Assembly (NCBI GenBank): GCA_021432635.1
Contig: MU270119.1
Span: forward strand, 108,519 to 172,518
Source of the DNA: Thozetella sp. PMI_491
Taxonomy: Eukaryota; Ascomycota; Sordariomycetes; Chaetosphaeriales; Chaetosphaeriaceae
DNA: 64,000 nucleotides
Direction: 5' to 3'
Every line of letters starts with the position of its first letter. The stretch's first letter is position 1. Made by a program: the position numbers and the translations under genes. Below the pieces are notes generated by a model. It saw only the letters and a list, made by a program, of their open reading frames with translations. It searched no databases and was not told the origin of the DNA. This document shows, one piece after another, positions 9,738-20,218 of this stretch.

Positions 9738-10636
9738 GTTTGCTTTTGACCAGTTCGTGCTGAAAACGAGGTGCGCAAGGTAAGGGCGTCCAGTACGATA
9801 CAGTGAGAGCTGAAACTGAGGTGCAAGCTTCCCCTCTCTGACCCGGCAGGTTCGGGTGTTGGTGGCACGATGACGTAATGCAAGGTCGCAGGTCACATTA
9901 GAGAAGGTGGTACGGGGATTTGGCGGAAGGAAGCGGTGCAGGTAGTCTCGAGGAGCAACGGCGGAGCTTAAAGAAGAGAATCGCTTTCGCGAATGTGTTT
10001 TCCCGGTGAGTCGAGGAATGAGCTAGCTTAGGTACCTTAGGTAGGTACCTAATTGAGATTCTAGTAGTGAGCACTAGGCGGCCACCAATAACCAAGTAAC
10101 TAAGGTACATAGCTAAGAAGTGTGCCCGTGCAGTGCGGCCTCTACCTCACCTTCTTCGTACAGCAGGCTAGGTGACAAAAAAGTCAAACCAAGCCAGTGA
10201 AGCGAGCCCTGTCCTTCATTCTATAACCTGCATCTCACATTATACATCTCGGGATCGGATGCGGATTGCGAAGCACAGTCTAAACCGCGTCTCGCGCCGA
10301 GTGGTCGCATAATACGCCCAAGCCGCCGCCGTTCTTGGCCGTAACCGCAATAAGTTCGACTTCGGCTAGCTCTCTAAGGGAATCTCTAAGGGAAATTGGT
10401 AGGCCATGCCTGCTGGTTGATGAACTACTAATTACTAGTGATGGTATCGTGTAATTATTGTATCTACAAGGGCTGGGACCCACCCGTCATTGGCTCATAA
10501 CGCTGGTCTCGCTAATCATCCTCAGGCAGAGAATGCCATGCAGCTACGAGACTCTGTTGGTGATCCCCAGATGTCGCCAGGCCACCAACAGGGCCATGGG
10601 CGACATCAACCCGAACCTTCCGCCCGGCTGGCCTCT
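9738..10636. other. Intergenic region
   Basis: About 900 bp with the GST promoter on its left side and the 3' end of the EEP gene on its right. It contains a TAGGTACC/GGTACCTA cluster near 10028-10050, a common short repeat in these genomes. No further gene is supported. Confidence 0.5.
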
Positions 10637-11560
10637 CTAAGCCAGCGTGACGTCCCCCACGACGCGCCTGTGGTCGCTGGCCCGCACGCCATTGTCGGTG
10701 CTGTCGAGAACCTGGTAGGTCTGTGCCGTGTAGGCGTAGCCCGACGCCGGGCCGAGCCAGATGAAGTCGATCCGGCTCGCGGCCTCGTCCGAGAAGCCCG
10801 TGTAGGTCGCGTCGGGGCCGCTTCGAGTAGCTGCGAGGTTGTACATCTCGCCCTGCATGTAGCCGCTATTCGAAAGCGACACATACGCATCGCCGCCGGG
10901 CGCCGAGTTGAAATCGCCCGTCAGAGAGACACCCAAGGGCCCATAGATGGCCTGGACCGCCTTGATGCGGTCGACTACCACCAGGATGCCCTTGCTCCGG
11001 GCCTCGGAGCTGACGTTGTCCAGGTGCGTGTTGGCGTGGATGAAGCGCTTGCCGGTGCTGATGTGCTGGAAGACGCCGATGGTGACGATGCGCCGGCTGC
11101 CGGCGCCCCAGCCGTACGAGACCTCATCTGGCGTAGGAGACAGCCACTTTACCTCGCTGTACACGACGCTCAGCACGTCGGTGCGATACAGAATGGGGCT
11201 GAACTCGCCCGAGCTGACGCCGTCATCGCGGCCAACGCCGATGTGGGCCCAGCTGGAACCGAGGCCGCTCTTGATATCGCTCAGCTGGTTGCTAAGGACC
11301 TCCTGCAGGCCGACAACCACGGCAGATCCGCTAGGAGCCGCTGCCGCCGTGCTGGAGAGCAGGCTGATGAGATGGGGCTGACGGCATTGGTCGTTCCATA
11401 TGAAGCAGAGCAGGGTCCACCAAGGCTTCTCGTTGGTCTCGAGCGATGAGGCGGCGTAGCGAATATTCCACGACACAATGCGCAGGCCGAGCGCCTGCGA
11501 AAGCGCGGCTTGTGTGAGGAGCAGCAGCAAGCTCGAGAAGAGGGTCTTGGGCAGCATCAT
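10637..11560 (-). CDS. Secreted endonuclease/exonuclease/phosphatase family protein
   Basis: One exon encodes 307 aa from the ATG at 11560, which starts a signal peptide (MMLPKTLFSSLLLLLTQAA). A longer frame to 11707 would include the TATA box (11658-11663), so the short start is chosen. EEP (DNase I/exonuclease III-like) motifs occur in order: SWNIRYA, GLQEVL with the metal-binding Glu, HANTHLDN, TGDFNSAPGG with Asp/Asn, RIDFIW and ASDHRRVVG with the terminal catalytic Asp-His. All core residues are present. Substrates in this superfamily range from nucleic acids to phospholipids and phosphoinositides; export suggests an extracellular nuclease or phosphodiesterase. Confidence 0.85.
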   Translation of the reverse strand: MMLPKTLFSSLLLLLTQAALSQALGLRIVSWNIRYAASSLETNEKPWWTLLCFIWNDQCRQPHLISLLSSTAAAAPSGSAVVVGLQEVLSNQLSDIKSGLGSSWAHIGVGRDDGVSSGEFSPILYRTDVLSVVYSEVKWLSPTPDEVSYGWGAGSRRIVTIGVFQHISTGKRFIHANTHLDNVSSEARSKGILVVVDRIKAVQAIYGPLGVSLTGDFNSAPGGDAYVSLSNSGYMQGEMYNLAATRSGPDATYTGFSDEAASRIDFIWLGPASGYAYTAQTYQVLDSTDNGVRASDHRRVVGDVTLA

Positions 11561-11657
11561 GGGCGAGGCCGTGGCGAGACGAGGCCGGGACTTGCGGTAG
11601 AGGCTGGTTCGCTTGGCGAGCCTCGATAAACTGGCGACCGTGTCCCGCCGCCGTTGC

Positions 11658-11663
11658 TTTATA
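11658..11663 (-). promoter_or_regulatory. TATA box of the EEP gene
   Basis: TATAAA on the minus strand lies about 98 bp upstream of the chosen ATG at 11560. Confidence 0.45.
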
Positions 11664-12413
11664 CTCGTCGGGGACCTCACGAGGCGGCCGGGTGGTGGTG
11701 GTTGCAATGCAGCCCGGGATATGGCCTAGTGCAGCACCGGGCCCTAAGGACCACCCCGGGAATGTGCCCCGAGCACGCCCTGGCAGCATCGCCGCCGATT
11801 CGTCGCGCCGAGCCTCTCGCCCACTTTATGGGGAAGGCGGCCCGCTGTCTACCCTGAATCGGTGAGGAAGCCAGGAGCTTAGCCGATTGGAGTAGCATTG
11901 CCGCCCGGGCGCTTGCCCAATGCCGGTCTATAGGCCTTTGACTAAGAATGCTAACGGTAATCGTGTGATTACCCAGCCGGGTGCAGTGCGCATCGTTGTA
12001 ATCCTGTGTCGATGTTGGGGATTCCGATTTCTGATTCCTCCATTTCCCACACCTGACCCATCATTTTACCTAATCAAAATTCTAGCCTTAGGACCACTTT
12101 GTCACTCGACCAAAAGCTTAGAGTATTTCTTGCCGAACTTCAACGTTAACTCATCTTCATAAATACTCCATGCCCCGGTCCCTCGATTCTCTTTCCCCTC
12201 TCCTCCATCTCCTTTCATTCCTATTCTCCGTTTTATAGCTGATAGCAAAATTGCTCTATACTAGCTTAACAGATAGTGCCGCGCGTCAGGAAACAAGTCT
12301 ACCTACCTCAATAATCGGTCATCCCATAAAGAGACGTCACTTCTTGGAATGTTCCACCCGCCTAGGTTGCTGTTCCAACTCACCAGCTCTGTAGAAGAAA
12401 TATCTAGTTATGC

Positions 12414-12575
12414 AAGGTAATTTATCTTTGGCAAGCCTCAAAGGGTGGGCTGCGCACACAGAAAAAAATTAAAAGCCATCAATTTACCCAATAGATACCA
12501 TACCCGGTATCTCTAAGCACAGCGAAAATCCAGTAATGATCACAATTGATCGTTGATAGATGCAGCCACTCGGGG
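12414..12575 (+). repeat. Left copy of a ~160-bp inverted repeat
   Basis: This segment matches the reverse complement of 28271-28430 over its full length with scattered substitutions. Shared blocks include GCTGTGCTTAGAGATACC and GATCAATTGTGATCATTAC in the right-copy orientation. It carries the palindrome GATACC-N6-GGTATC. Confidence 0.85.
12494..12511. promoter_or_regulatory. GATACC-N6-GGTATC palindrome (copy 1)
   Basis: A perfect 6-bp inverted repeat with a 6-nt spacer inside the left inverted repeat. The same layout occurs at 15375-15392 and 28334-28351. It could be a protein-binding site or part of a transposon end; function is not known. Confidence 0.4.
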
Positions 12576-13317
12576 CTCGCAGAGCCTCATCCTGGACCTG
12601 CTCCATTCACATGCGGAACTCGTCAGGGTTGACGATATCATGGTTTATATACTTAGAACTTTTTATTCATAACACTATTAAAACCTCTTTTAGTTCCTCT
12701 TATTGATTATAGCTAAGGTAAGCTTAAAACATGGTTGGGGTGAAAAAGACAGTGTTTAGGCCGCTCTGCCTTAACCTACGAAACTCATCGTCTTCTTCTT
12801 ATAAAGCAAGACAGTTGGATCATTTCCACCTCTAACTAAAGACATTGGTTTTAAATAATTTTCAATTTAACTAAAGTCACCTGTTTAAGATGTATATTTC
12901 ACTGAAAAGTGCTGGGCGAACTAAGTAATAGAAGTAGATGAGAAAAGAAGCTAAAAAGAGCCCTAGCATAACATCTCACCAAGATATAACAGTAGCTAAA
13001 TTATCCCACTGAGCAAGATATAGGTTCAGTTGTTGACTCAATATTTTATCTTGATTTCTTTTGTTTCTATTTACACACTCGCGCAGCCATACATTTCATG
13101 GCATTTGCAAACAGATAAAGAGCAGCCGGCACACCCTCTATACCTTTTATACACCATAAAAACCTTCGTGGTTAGAGCCAGCACCTTTTTAGTAGAGAAT
13201 GCGAGTTTGCACCTAGATAAGTTTCTCAATGCTTATAATGGAGAGACCAAAGGAGCTGTCTCGAGCTTTTGTTCTCTGACTTTTCAACTATAATATCACA
13301 TTACAAAAATAATTCTA

Positions 13318-15276
13318 TCAGAAGCAAGTGTCCGAAGGTAATTTAAAACCAACGTAACAGCCGTTCACCAGCTTAATGGTAGTCCCCATATTCATCGTAA
13401 AGTCTGATCCATCTCTGGCTTCGATTCCTTCAAACATCTGGAAGATTCTCGTAGTAACATAGGCCATTTCTGTAAGTGCAAATTGCTGTCCAACGCATAC
13501 TCGAGGACCGCCACCAAAAGGAAGGTATGCCCAACTAAAGCGGCAATCGAGTCAGCTGAATTCGATTCGATTTGTAGATTACCGCGAATACGATTAATAT
13601 TCTAATAGCCCGCATATTTGACAAAGACAGAAAACAATAAAGAAATCGCATGGATAAACTTACGCAGTACGTAGATTCTCCCATCTCTCCGGCCGAAACA
13701 CATCAGCATCATCCCCGAAGATGTCTTTTCGCCGATGTAGACTGTATGATGACCAACGACATACAGAACCTGCGGTGATAAAGACGGGCGACATGCCGTC
13801 ATCACCTCCTCCTCGTGGGAGAATGGTATCCTTGACTGCTGTACGTGAAGTAGTGGATACCGGAGAATATAATCGGAGTGCTAATACAAGTTAGCATTAT
13901 ACTAGTATATATACTGAAAAGAGTTCTCTATTCCCCAGTTGTCTACAAATACTTATTCTTCAGCGTAGATATTTGCAACAGTCTGCATCATGTAGCTTGA
14001 GCAATAGTTTTCTTTCTTTGGTGTAGGAAAGTAGAAAAGAAGGCAAGAGAGGGAATGAGAAAGTATAAAGATATGTCTTGCCTTCTTTTAGCGCCATATT
14101 CAGGTAATGCATATTCTTCAGTTGCTCCCACGTCGGCCTTTCTGTCCCTATTTCGGATTGGATTTCTTGCCGTAAATTTTTCACGATGGCGGGGTGACGA
14201 GACAAAATCCAGAAAAGAGATGTTAGCGCGCTCGCTGTAGTGTCGCGACCTGCGACCATGAGCGTGTGAACTTGCTCCCGTATATAATCGTGGGGTGCGC
14301 CAGAGGCCGACAGCTCATTCAGGAAAACATAGTTGCACTGGTCTTTGGCTGTGTTGGCAAGAGCTTCGGTGATATATTTGTCCAGGAACCGCTTGACTAT
14401 CCGGAGGCTGTTATTGAATTTGGCATTCGGCATTAGAGGCGCCAGCCACCCGAGCCTTATTCTTGCCGCTGAGTTAGCAAAAGTATATTCAAACGCGTCG
14501 AAGAATTCTGATGACTCTTTTGTTGGCTTTGTCAAGGTGTTAGTCGAGTGACCAAATCTGTATCTGATATCAATATGTGTGATTATCTTTTCCAAGGCTT
14601 GGTCTTACAAGAAGTCAGCTGCAGAATCCATGGTCATCTTGTATAGAAGATCTTGTAACTCGATAGTGCTGCCGTCTTTCGGAATCTTGTCCAGAAGATT
14701 ATTGACATGCTTCTCAAGACAGGCCAGGTCTGCCACTTGATTCCTGACAAAAGCAGGTCGCATCATCGCTCGGGCGTTCCGCCATTTTGTCCCGTTCACG
14801 GAAAGGATAGAATGGTTTCCAATAGACATAGTAAATGCCTTCATCCGGGGCCCAAGAATGGCCCAGGATTCGAAATCCGTTGCCAAAACTTTTTTGATAT
14901 TTTCCGGTTCATTGGTGAACAGCGTCCACTCCCCAAAAGACTGGTACCAGAACGTTTGTCCCACCTTTTCCAGGTACCCTGCCCAGGTTTCCAGGACACT
15001 GTGAGATTTCAGTGCTCGAATATTGTTTATTATCCAATCGGATCCAAACAAAGAGTCTGTATGGGGGAACATAGCGACTGGTTTGCAGTTGTGTTTGCTC
15101 ATGTTGGCCTCATATCGATGTTGCGTATAGATGGTGATCCCAAGAGCTACCATAAACAGCAAAAAAAGAAATCTGAACAGATATTCAAGCCGAGTCTCAC
15201 ACCTAGTACTTAATAAGAAGTAGGTGTAGGCGAGGAACGCGACGGCTATTCCACGACTGAAAGCTGGATTTGCCAT
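13318..15276 (-). CDS. Cytochrome P450, CYP52/CYP539-like (alkane or fatty-acid hydroxylase type)
   Basis: Four exons (15276-14609, 14557-14082, 13880-13664, 13534-13318) give 525 aa. Introns are 51, 201 and 129 nt. The second starts with GC (GAAG|GCAAGA) and ends in TTAG, a GC-AG intron, which restores KEALRLYSP. An N-terminal membrane anchor precedes the P450 fold: I-helix AGRDTTAS, K-helix EALR, FRPERWE, and the haem loop [11 protein letters not shown] with the axial Cys. The stretch LPRGGG...HRRKDIFG is characteristic of CYP52-like n-alkane/fatty-acid omega-hydroxylases. All catalytic motifs are intact, although the gene sits in AT-rich, gene-poor DNA. A TATA box and a GATACC-N6-GGTATC palindrome lie just upstream. 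No redox partner is adjacent. Confidence 0.85.
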
Positions 15277-15363
15277 TTTGAAGTGAGGTTGTTTACAGGA
15301 TGGAAAATGCCCGCTCGCGAGACTTGCAGCGCTCAGTCAGGGGCAGCTCCCGGCAAGGTCAAA

Positions 15364-15371
15364 TTTATATA
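15364..15371 (-). promoter_or_regulatory. TATA box of the CYP52-like P450 gene
   Basis: TATATAAA on the minus strand, about 90 bp upstream of the start codon at 15276. Confidence 0.5.
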
Positions 15372-15372
15372 A

Positions 15373-15394
15373 GTGATACCCGACTCGGTATCAC
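15373..15394. promoter_or_regulatory. Palindromic operator-like site upstream of the P450 (copy 2)
   Basis: GTGATACC and GGTATCAC form a perfect 8-bp inverted repeat around a 6-nt spacer, immediately upstream of the TATA box. The centre reads CCG-ACT-CGG, an everted CCG/CGG pair of the sort Zn2Cys6 factors bind. The inner GATACC-N6-GGTATC recurs in both ~160-bp inverted repeats. Confidence 0.45.
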
Positions 15395-16400
15395 ACAGTC
15401 CAGTCTAGGGGGCTCCGAAGGCTTAGACCAGCTCGAACAACCTTGTTAGCCGCAAATTTGACATCGTGGGAGGGCGTTGGCGTCCCCGGTTCAGCGCTCC
15501 AGCTTTCAGCCCAGTCAGGATAACTGCTGACCACCAACAGGGGTACCTCGAACATCGACCAATACCATTCTCTTAGGCATAGCAAACCGATGTTTGCGTG
15601 CGGAGCACAAGACCGATCTAATATAGAGTAGGGACCTTGGCAGTTTGCTAACCGATCTTCACGCGCAACCACCATATGAGCAAGCCAGCGGTTACACCTG
15701 CTGTTTGCCAATCTACGGTCGTGCAGACGCCATGAAGACCCGACACAATGTGCCTATAATCAGTTGAAGGCTTGGCATGCTCCGCTCTTATACATCCTGT
15801 TTGTAGGGCTGGCTGAAGCCGAGTGGCGTCGATAAGAACAGCTGAAGCCAAGCAGTGCAGCGTGCAGGAGGCATGCTGATGGCGCTTTACGCCACGCTCG
15901 ACGACGAAACATCCGGGTTTCTGTAAAACTATCGCGTCTTGGCAAAACGACACATGACACACTAAGCTAGCCTCAAGAAAAAATCGATTTTATTACAGGT
16001 TCGTAGTCGTGACTGATGTTATCATCTCTGTTTGATGAACTGGTCGCAAGGATGCAGAGCCACACGGTCTAACTTTGGCAACGCTGGCCTCGTTGAGTGT
16101 AAATTATGGGTTGGTTACAGCATTGATAGAAGCTTAGCGGAGTCTGCTCAAACTTTTTAGCCATGGTAGGCCCCTCGTATAATACTTCATCCTCGCTCTA
16201 GTTGAGGGCTATCCTTTCGGGCTTGTGTCTTCCGAACTGAGAAACTGCATCTCTAAGGTGAGAGCTAAGGTACATGAATGGGAAGCTGGCCTTCTTTACT
16301 ACTAGCAAGGAAATCAACGGAAGTTTTGTAACCAGGACAGTATAATGCCCAGCGTCGCCGCCAATGCCAACTTGATGAATGAGCCCACCTTTCCCTGCCA
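15395..16400. other. Intergenic region between P450 and metacaspase remnant
   Basis: About 1 kb without a supported gene. Minus-strand open frames of about 100 aa near 15390-15960 have no recognisable domain. 16200-16400 may include the eroded C-terminal part of the metacaspase remnant. Confidence 0.4.
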
Positions 16401-17491
16401 CCTGTCTGTAGCCACAGTATAATCATGGTAATTTACTCCAGCTCGGTCGATTTCCTTCATGGAACTGCGATCTTGGAGCCCCCTCTACGTAGGGTAGGAG
16501 GAGTGACCGCAGGCAGTGTCAGAATGATATGAATCGAACATAACCGTGAGATGAACACCGCTCTGCAAAGGCTGTACAATGATTCTGTGCATCTCCTCAT
16601 CAGAAATATGCCCGAATTGTCTAAAGTCGACTGGGTAAATGAATTCGCCATCGAGGCCCGTATTAGGACCATGACCTTGATTTCATCGTCTCATTAACGA
16701 TCGCAACGCCACTAAAGTAAATGGCTCGCCCAGTTGCGCGGAGGTAAAGACTCACCCGAATAATAAAAAAAGAGCGAATCGTTTGGTCTAGCACCTTTTA
16801 CGAGCCAGTGCAAGGCTCTTAGTATATTCTGTTTCGTGGGCTGGCTGACGGGACCTTGTTGGTCATCGGTGAGAAGGATCATGTCCTGACGATGATAACC
16901 AAAGTTCTCGACTAGATAATTTGTCATGTTCCTAACGTCAGCTGTGCAGCCCCTGAGTTGGCCCCTCTGACCAAAATAGTTGATGCCAACGAACACGGCC
17001 TTACGCCGACAATTTCGCTGTGAATTCTTGATAGTATGGTTCAGTAGTACACCAGACCCGAAGTTCTGAAGAATTTGAGGTTGTATTGGGGGGTAATTAT
17101 GGTGGCCGTAGGAATTAGAGTCCGAATTTATGAAGAGATAGTCTAACTAGGTTCAATAACGCGATCAAGTGAATATGGGAAGCCTCAAAACTTTACTCAC
17201 TGAAGTCATTTGAACACGTCTTAGAATTCACTGAGGAGTCCTAGGGAGGCGAAGAGATTTTAGATAATGATATAACAGGAAAAGCTGTGAGCTGAGACAA
17301 CATACCGCGTCATAACAATATGGCTGCTGTGATGCACACTGCACATAAAAGCTGCCGGGCGGCTGGCCTTGCCAACCTTTATCGAAGCCTTTATCGAAGC
17401 TACTTGGATAATAAACTGCATAAAGTTGGCGGGGCGGCAAGTGGCTACTAAATGCAGCTCTGGAATACAGAGTCCCGGCATACCCGAACAT
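16400..17491 (-). pseudogene. Type I metacaspase pseudogene
   Basis: A Pro/Gln/Tyr-rich N-terminal relic (about 17491-17300) and a long continuous p20 segment (about 17120-16750) match fungal metacaspases: RRKAVFVGINYFGQRGQLRG, then TDDQQGPVSQPTKQNILRA. Joining FFYYSG across an intron-like gap (GTGAGT to ATCAAG) restores the catalytic-His motif GHGP, followed by [20 protein letters not shown]. The catalytic-Cys motif, normally DSCHSG, reads DSYHSD here (about 16520-16535): Cys is replaced by Tyr and Gly by Asp, both explicable by G-to-A changes. The frame then hits TAG within about eight codons, and the downstream p10-like region cannot be read in one frame. Metacaspases are Ca-dependent Arg/Lys proteases linked to stress and cell death. 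This copy cannot make an active protease. Confidence 0.8.
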
Positions 17492-19153
17492 CCCGTGTGA
17501 ATATGTGATGCCTTTTTCTTGGAAGACGGCGATGCTATCATATCATATCTAACAACCAACAATGGAGAGTCAAGCTTGACTTACTCGGGCGCCTTAAATA
17601 CACTCCTGGAGAGTAAGCTGGGCTGGTGGATGCTGAGAAGCGTGGATATCAATATTAGGCCATTACCCACAGAAGGTAGGAAGGTAGATGGAGGGACAAA
17701 GTGATCTGAGGCTTAGGAGCCGAAGGAACGCGCCCAAAGCTAAGCCTCAGAGGAAATAGAATGAAGGGGACCATGTGAACTCTACGGATAGCTTAAGATG
17801 CACTGCGCTATCTTTTGTGGGAAGGCAGAGGAGTAGTGGCGAATGCATACGCGAGGTGTGAAAAGATACTAGGAGGCGGCCGCTCGTCGGAGTGCTTGAC
17901 AGCGTCATACAGTGTGTATCACTATTTCATACGGTGATTGGCGAGAAATTTGACACTGAGCAAGTTGGCTCAATCCAGGTAGAGAGGTGTTCAAGAGTTT
18001 CCAAACATAGAACTAGGTCTTCTAACCGCGATTGACAGCCTCCAGCTGCTGATGACATCGGCGGCCGAAAAAGGGCAGGTGCCCTGTCAAGACGTGTGCA
18101 GGGGTAGTCAAACAGGGTCTATGCTACGCCTACTGAGGTAGCCACCCTACACGAGGTAGCAACGCAGTTTGCACCAAGCAGCTACTGTCGAATTTCTTTT
18201 CAGCGTGGAGGGAGCTAGGGCTGTGTCGCCTCCCTCTACCCTGTCGATTATACAATATGACATAAGCCACTATTTGCCGGGCTGATCTAACGATTCTGGT
18301 CTCGTGCCTAAGCGAGCGAGAAGCTCTGGCCTTAGATGTTGCAAGTGTGGCGGCGATGTGGGCATGGGGCCTGGATCTTGGCACTAGGATATCGCGGCAT
18401 CTAGCATATTTAGCGCTGAGACGGTCCTTGATGCTAGGAACGTCACTTGAGAAAGCACCCCATAAGACCCGTTTACAATGATTCGCCGGTTTACAATATT
18501 TGTGCATTGCTTCAGAAACACGCTGGTGACGCATTCGAATGTCTCTACTTTTCCGCCTTTTTGCCACGGGGTGGTGGGGGTTTCTTCCGATTTGGGAGCA
18601 GCTATTGCAAACGCAAGAAGATGTGTAGGGCACGACACTACCGGAAGAGGAGGAAGTCAATTGGAAGAGACCGAAGCAGTCGATCGGACGGCCGCTTCAC
18701 GAAAAAAACCAGGGTATTCGGAACACTGCACGTTAGGTGGAACCCGATACCGTATCCCCCGCATTGCCCCGCCCCCCACCCCGGCGGAGGGGAGGGCTAT
18801 ATCGGATTGTTTGATATTAGCTGATGAGTTGAACCGAAAACGGTTTCTCGCTTAGGCGTTCCGCCTATCAACTTGCGGCCATCCAGTACAGATTACAGCC
18901 CACCAATCCGTGGCGCCACCATTGACCAACTCTAACGGGGCCGTTACATGCCTCCCACACCATGTCATCTGCATGGGCCGCCAAGATCTTAGTCTCCGGG
19001 ATGCGCTTTGATGATTTCATCTTGGTTGGGATGCTAGGTCAACACTCATTCTACCAGTGATCCATGCAGTCTCAACATTTTCTCGGCTGGAAGAAGTATC
19101 CAAAATAGGGTGATCATGAAGGTCTATTGTGTTGATCTGACCTGGTTCGTTGC

Positions 19154-19384
19154 TCAAGCAGAAAATTTATGCGAGCTACGTGCGGCTGTGGCGGAGCTGT
19201 TGGTTTCCACCGTTGGAGGGTAGTTTCCAATCTGATTTAGCCACTGGATGTGGCTTGCAAGATTCCAGCTGAAATCTGAACCATTGGCATGGCAATACCC
19301 GCCAAAGCTGGCAGGTCCCATGTGTTCACCAACATTAGCACTATAGTCAGCATTCATCAAATATCCGCCAGAAACCCGCCCCAT
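19154..19384 (-). other. Unidentified short coding-like frame
   Basis: A 76-residue frame with aromatic/Gly-rich, protein-like composition and one potential N-glycosylation site (NGS). There is no signal peptide, no clear upstream exon and no recognised family. It may be the last exon of a decayed secreted protein. Confidence 0.2.
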
Positions 19385-19870
19385 GTAGGTTCGATGCTAT
19401 ACAATTGGTTCCAAATACGCCTAGAGCTTTTGGTGAACATTTACCGGAGTTCTGTGTAGCGAGCGATGATTCTCAAAGGCGCTTACGTTCCATCCGGAGG
19501 CCGCAATGAGAAATAAGCTAGTGCTCAGCTCCCGACAATTTTGGGCTGTCCCGTGAGGGAAAGTTCAGCGATTTGATAATCACTAGTAGAGCATTGTACC
19601 AGGAGCTGAGCGGAGATTTTGTCGATAATTCATGTCTATCAGTAACGAAACACTCATTCAAAGATCTGGATTGGTGATAGAGTCTACAATTGCATTGAGT
19701 CGTGTCTGGAGAGCTCACTTAGAAAGTAATGATGGCTCCATGATTTGAGCTGTATACACCGTCCAGATGCTAGGGCATGCCCAGGCATCCTACAGGATTC
19801 GTGGGCCTTCGATCATGTTGGGCGTTTGAGATCGATGTAAAAGTCCCTGATTCCCCCCCTTTTCTTTTCC

Positions 19871-19893
19871 GGGGGGGGGGGGGGGGGGGGGGG
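19871..19893. repeat. Poly(G) run of 23
   Basis: An uninterrupted G homopolymer preceded by a short pyrimidine tract. It is a likely slippage and sequencing-error site, and a possible G-quadruplex former. Confidence 0.95.
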
Positions 19894-20005
19894 AGGCTCC
19901 AGCCGAAATTGGACTACGAAGGAAAGACCAGGGCTGATTGAGGGCGGCGCCTTGTCTGCTCAGCGCGTCGACACAATAAATGACACTGCGACTGGACTGA
20001 GGATC

Positions 20006-20011
20006 TATAAA
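20006..20011 (+). promoter_or_regulatory. TATA box of the large secreted protein gene
   Basis: TATAAA about 210 bp upstream of the ATG at 20219, followed by CT-rich sequence usual for fungal transcription starts. Confidence 0.4.
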
Positions 20012-20218
20012 GCATGACAGAATGGACCTCTAATCCTTCTCTTCAACTATTTGCGAACTCGCTATCCCCTTCTATTCACTCGTTCTAACCAAATTCTCCT
20101 TTACGGCCATACTTCCTCTCATCCTTCGTCGTGCTCACCTCGGCCGCGCAATCTTTAGCCTCCCAGGGCCGAAGAGGGAGATAATCACAGGCTTGTACCT
20201 TGAATCTCCTTTGTGACA

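Larger units (their letters stand above)
11664..13317. other. Gene-poor stretch turning AT-rich
   Basis: The left 300 bp is the EEP promoter side. From about 12,000 the base composition becomes AT-rich, and stop codons interrupt all frames. It includes one copy of the ~160-bp inverted repeat (12414-12575). The rest (12,600-13,317) looks like decayed DNA, possibly RIP-affected, with no recognisable coding remnant. Confidence 0.5.
17492..20005. other. Long gene-poor region
   Basis: About 2.5 kb with short frames on both strands and no recognised domain. A minus-strand frame at 19154-19384 has protein-like composition (SFGGYCHANG, FSWNLASHIQWLN) but no family I can name. A 23-base G run lies at 19871-19893. 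The region ends with the promoter of the large secreted protein. Confidence 0.45.

Noticed and set aside
10490-11449. 319-aa plus-strand open frame
   Set aside because: Antisense to the EEP gene, which has all catalytic motifs; the plus frame has no domain features and is rich in Ala/Arg/Gly as expected of an antisense shadow.
18130-18855. Overlapping 125-176-aa frames on both strands
   Set aside because: No domain, signal peptide or splice structure; frames on both strands of similar length suggest chance.
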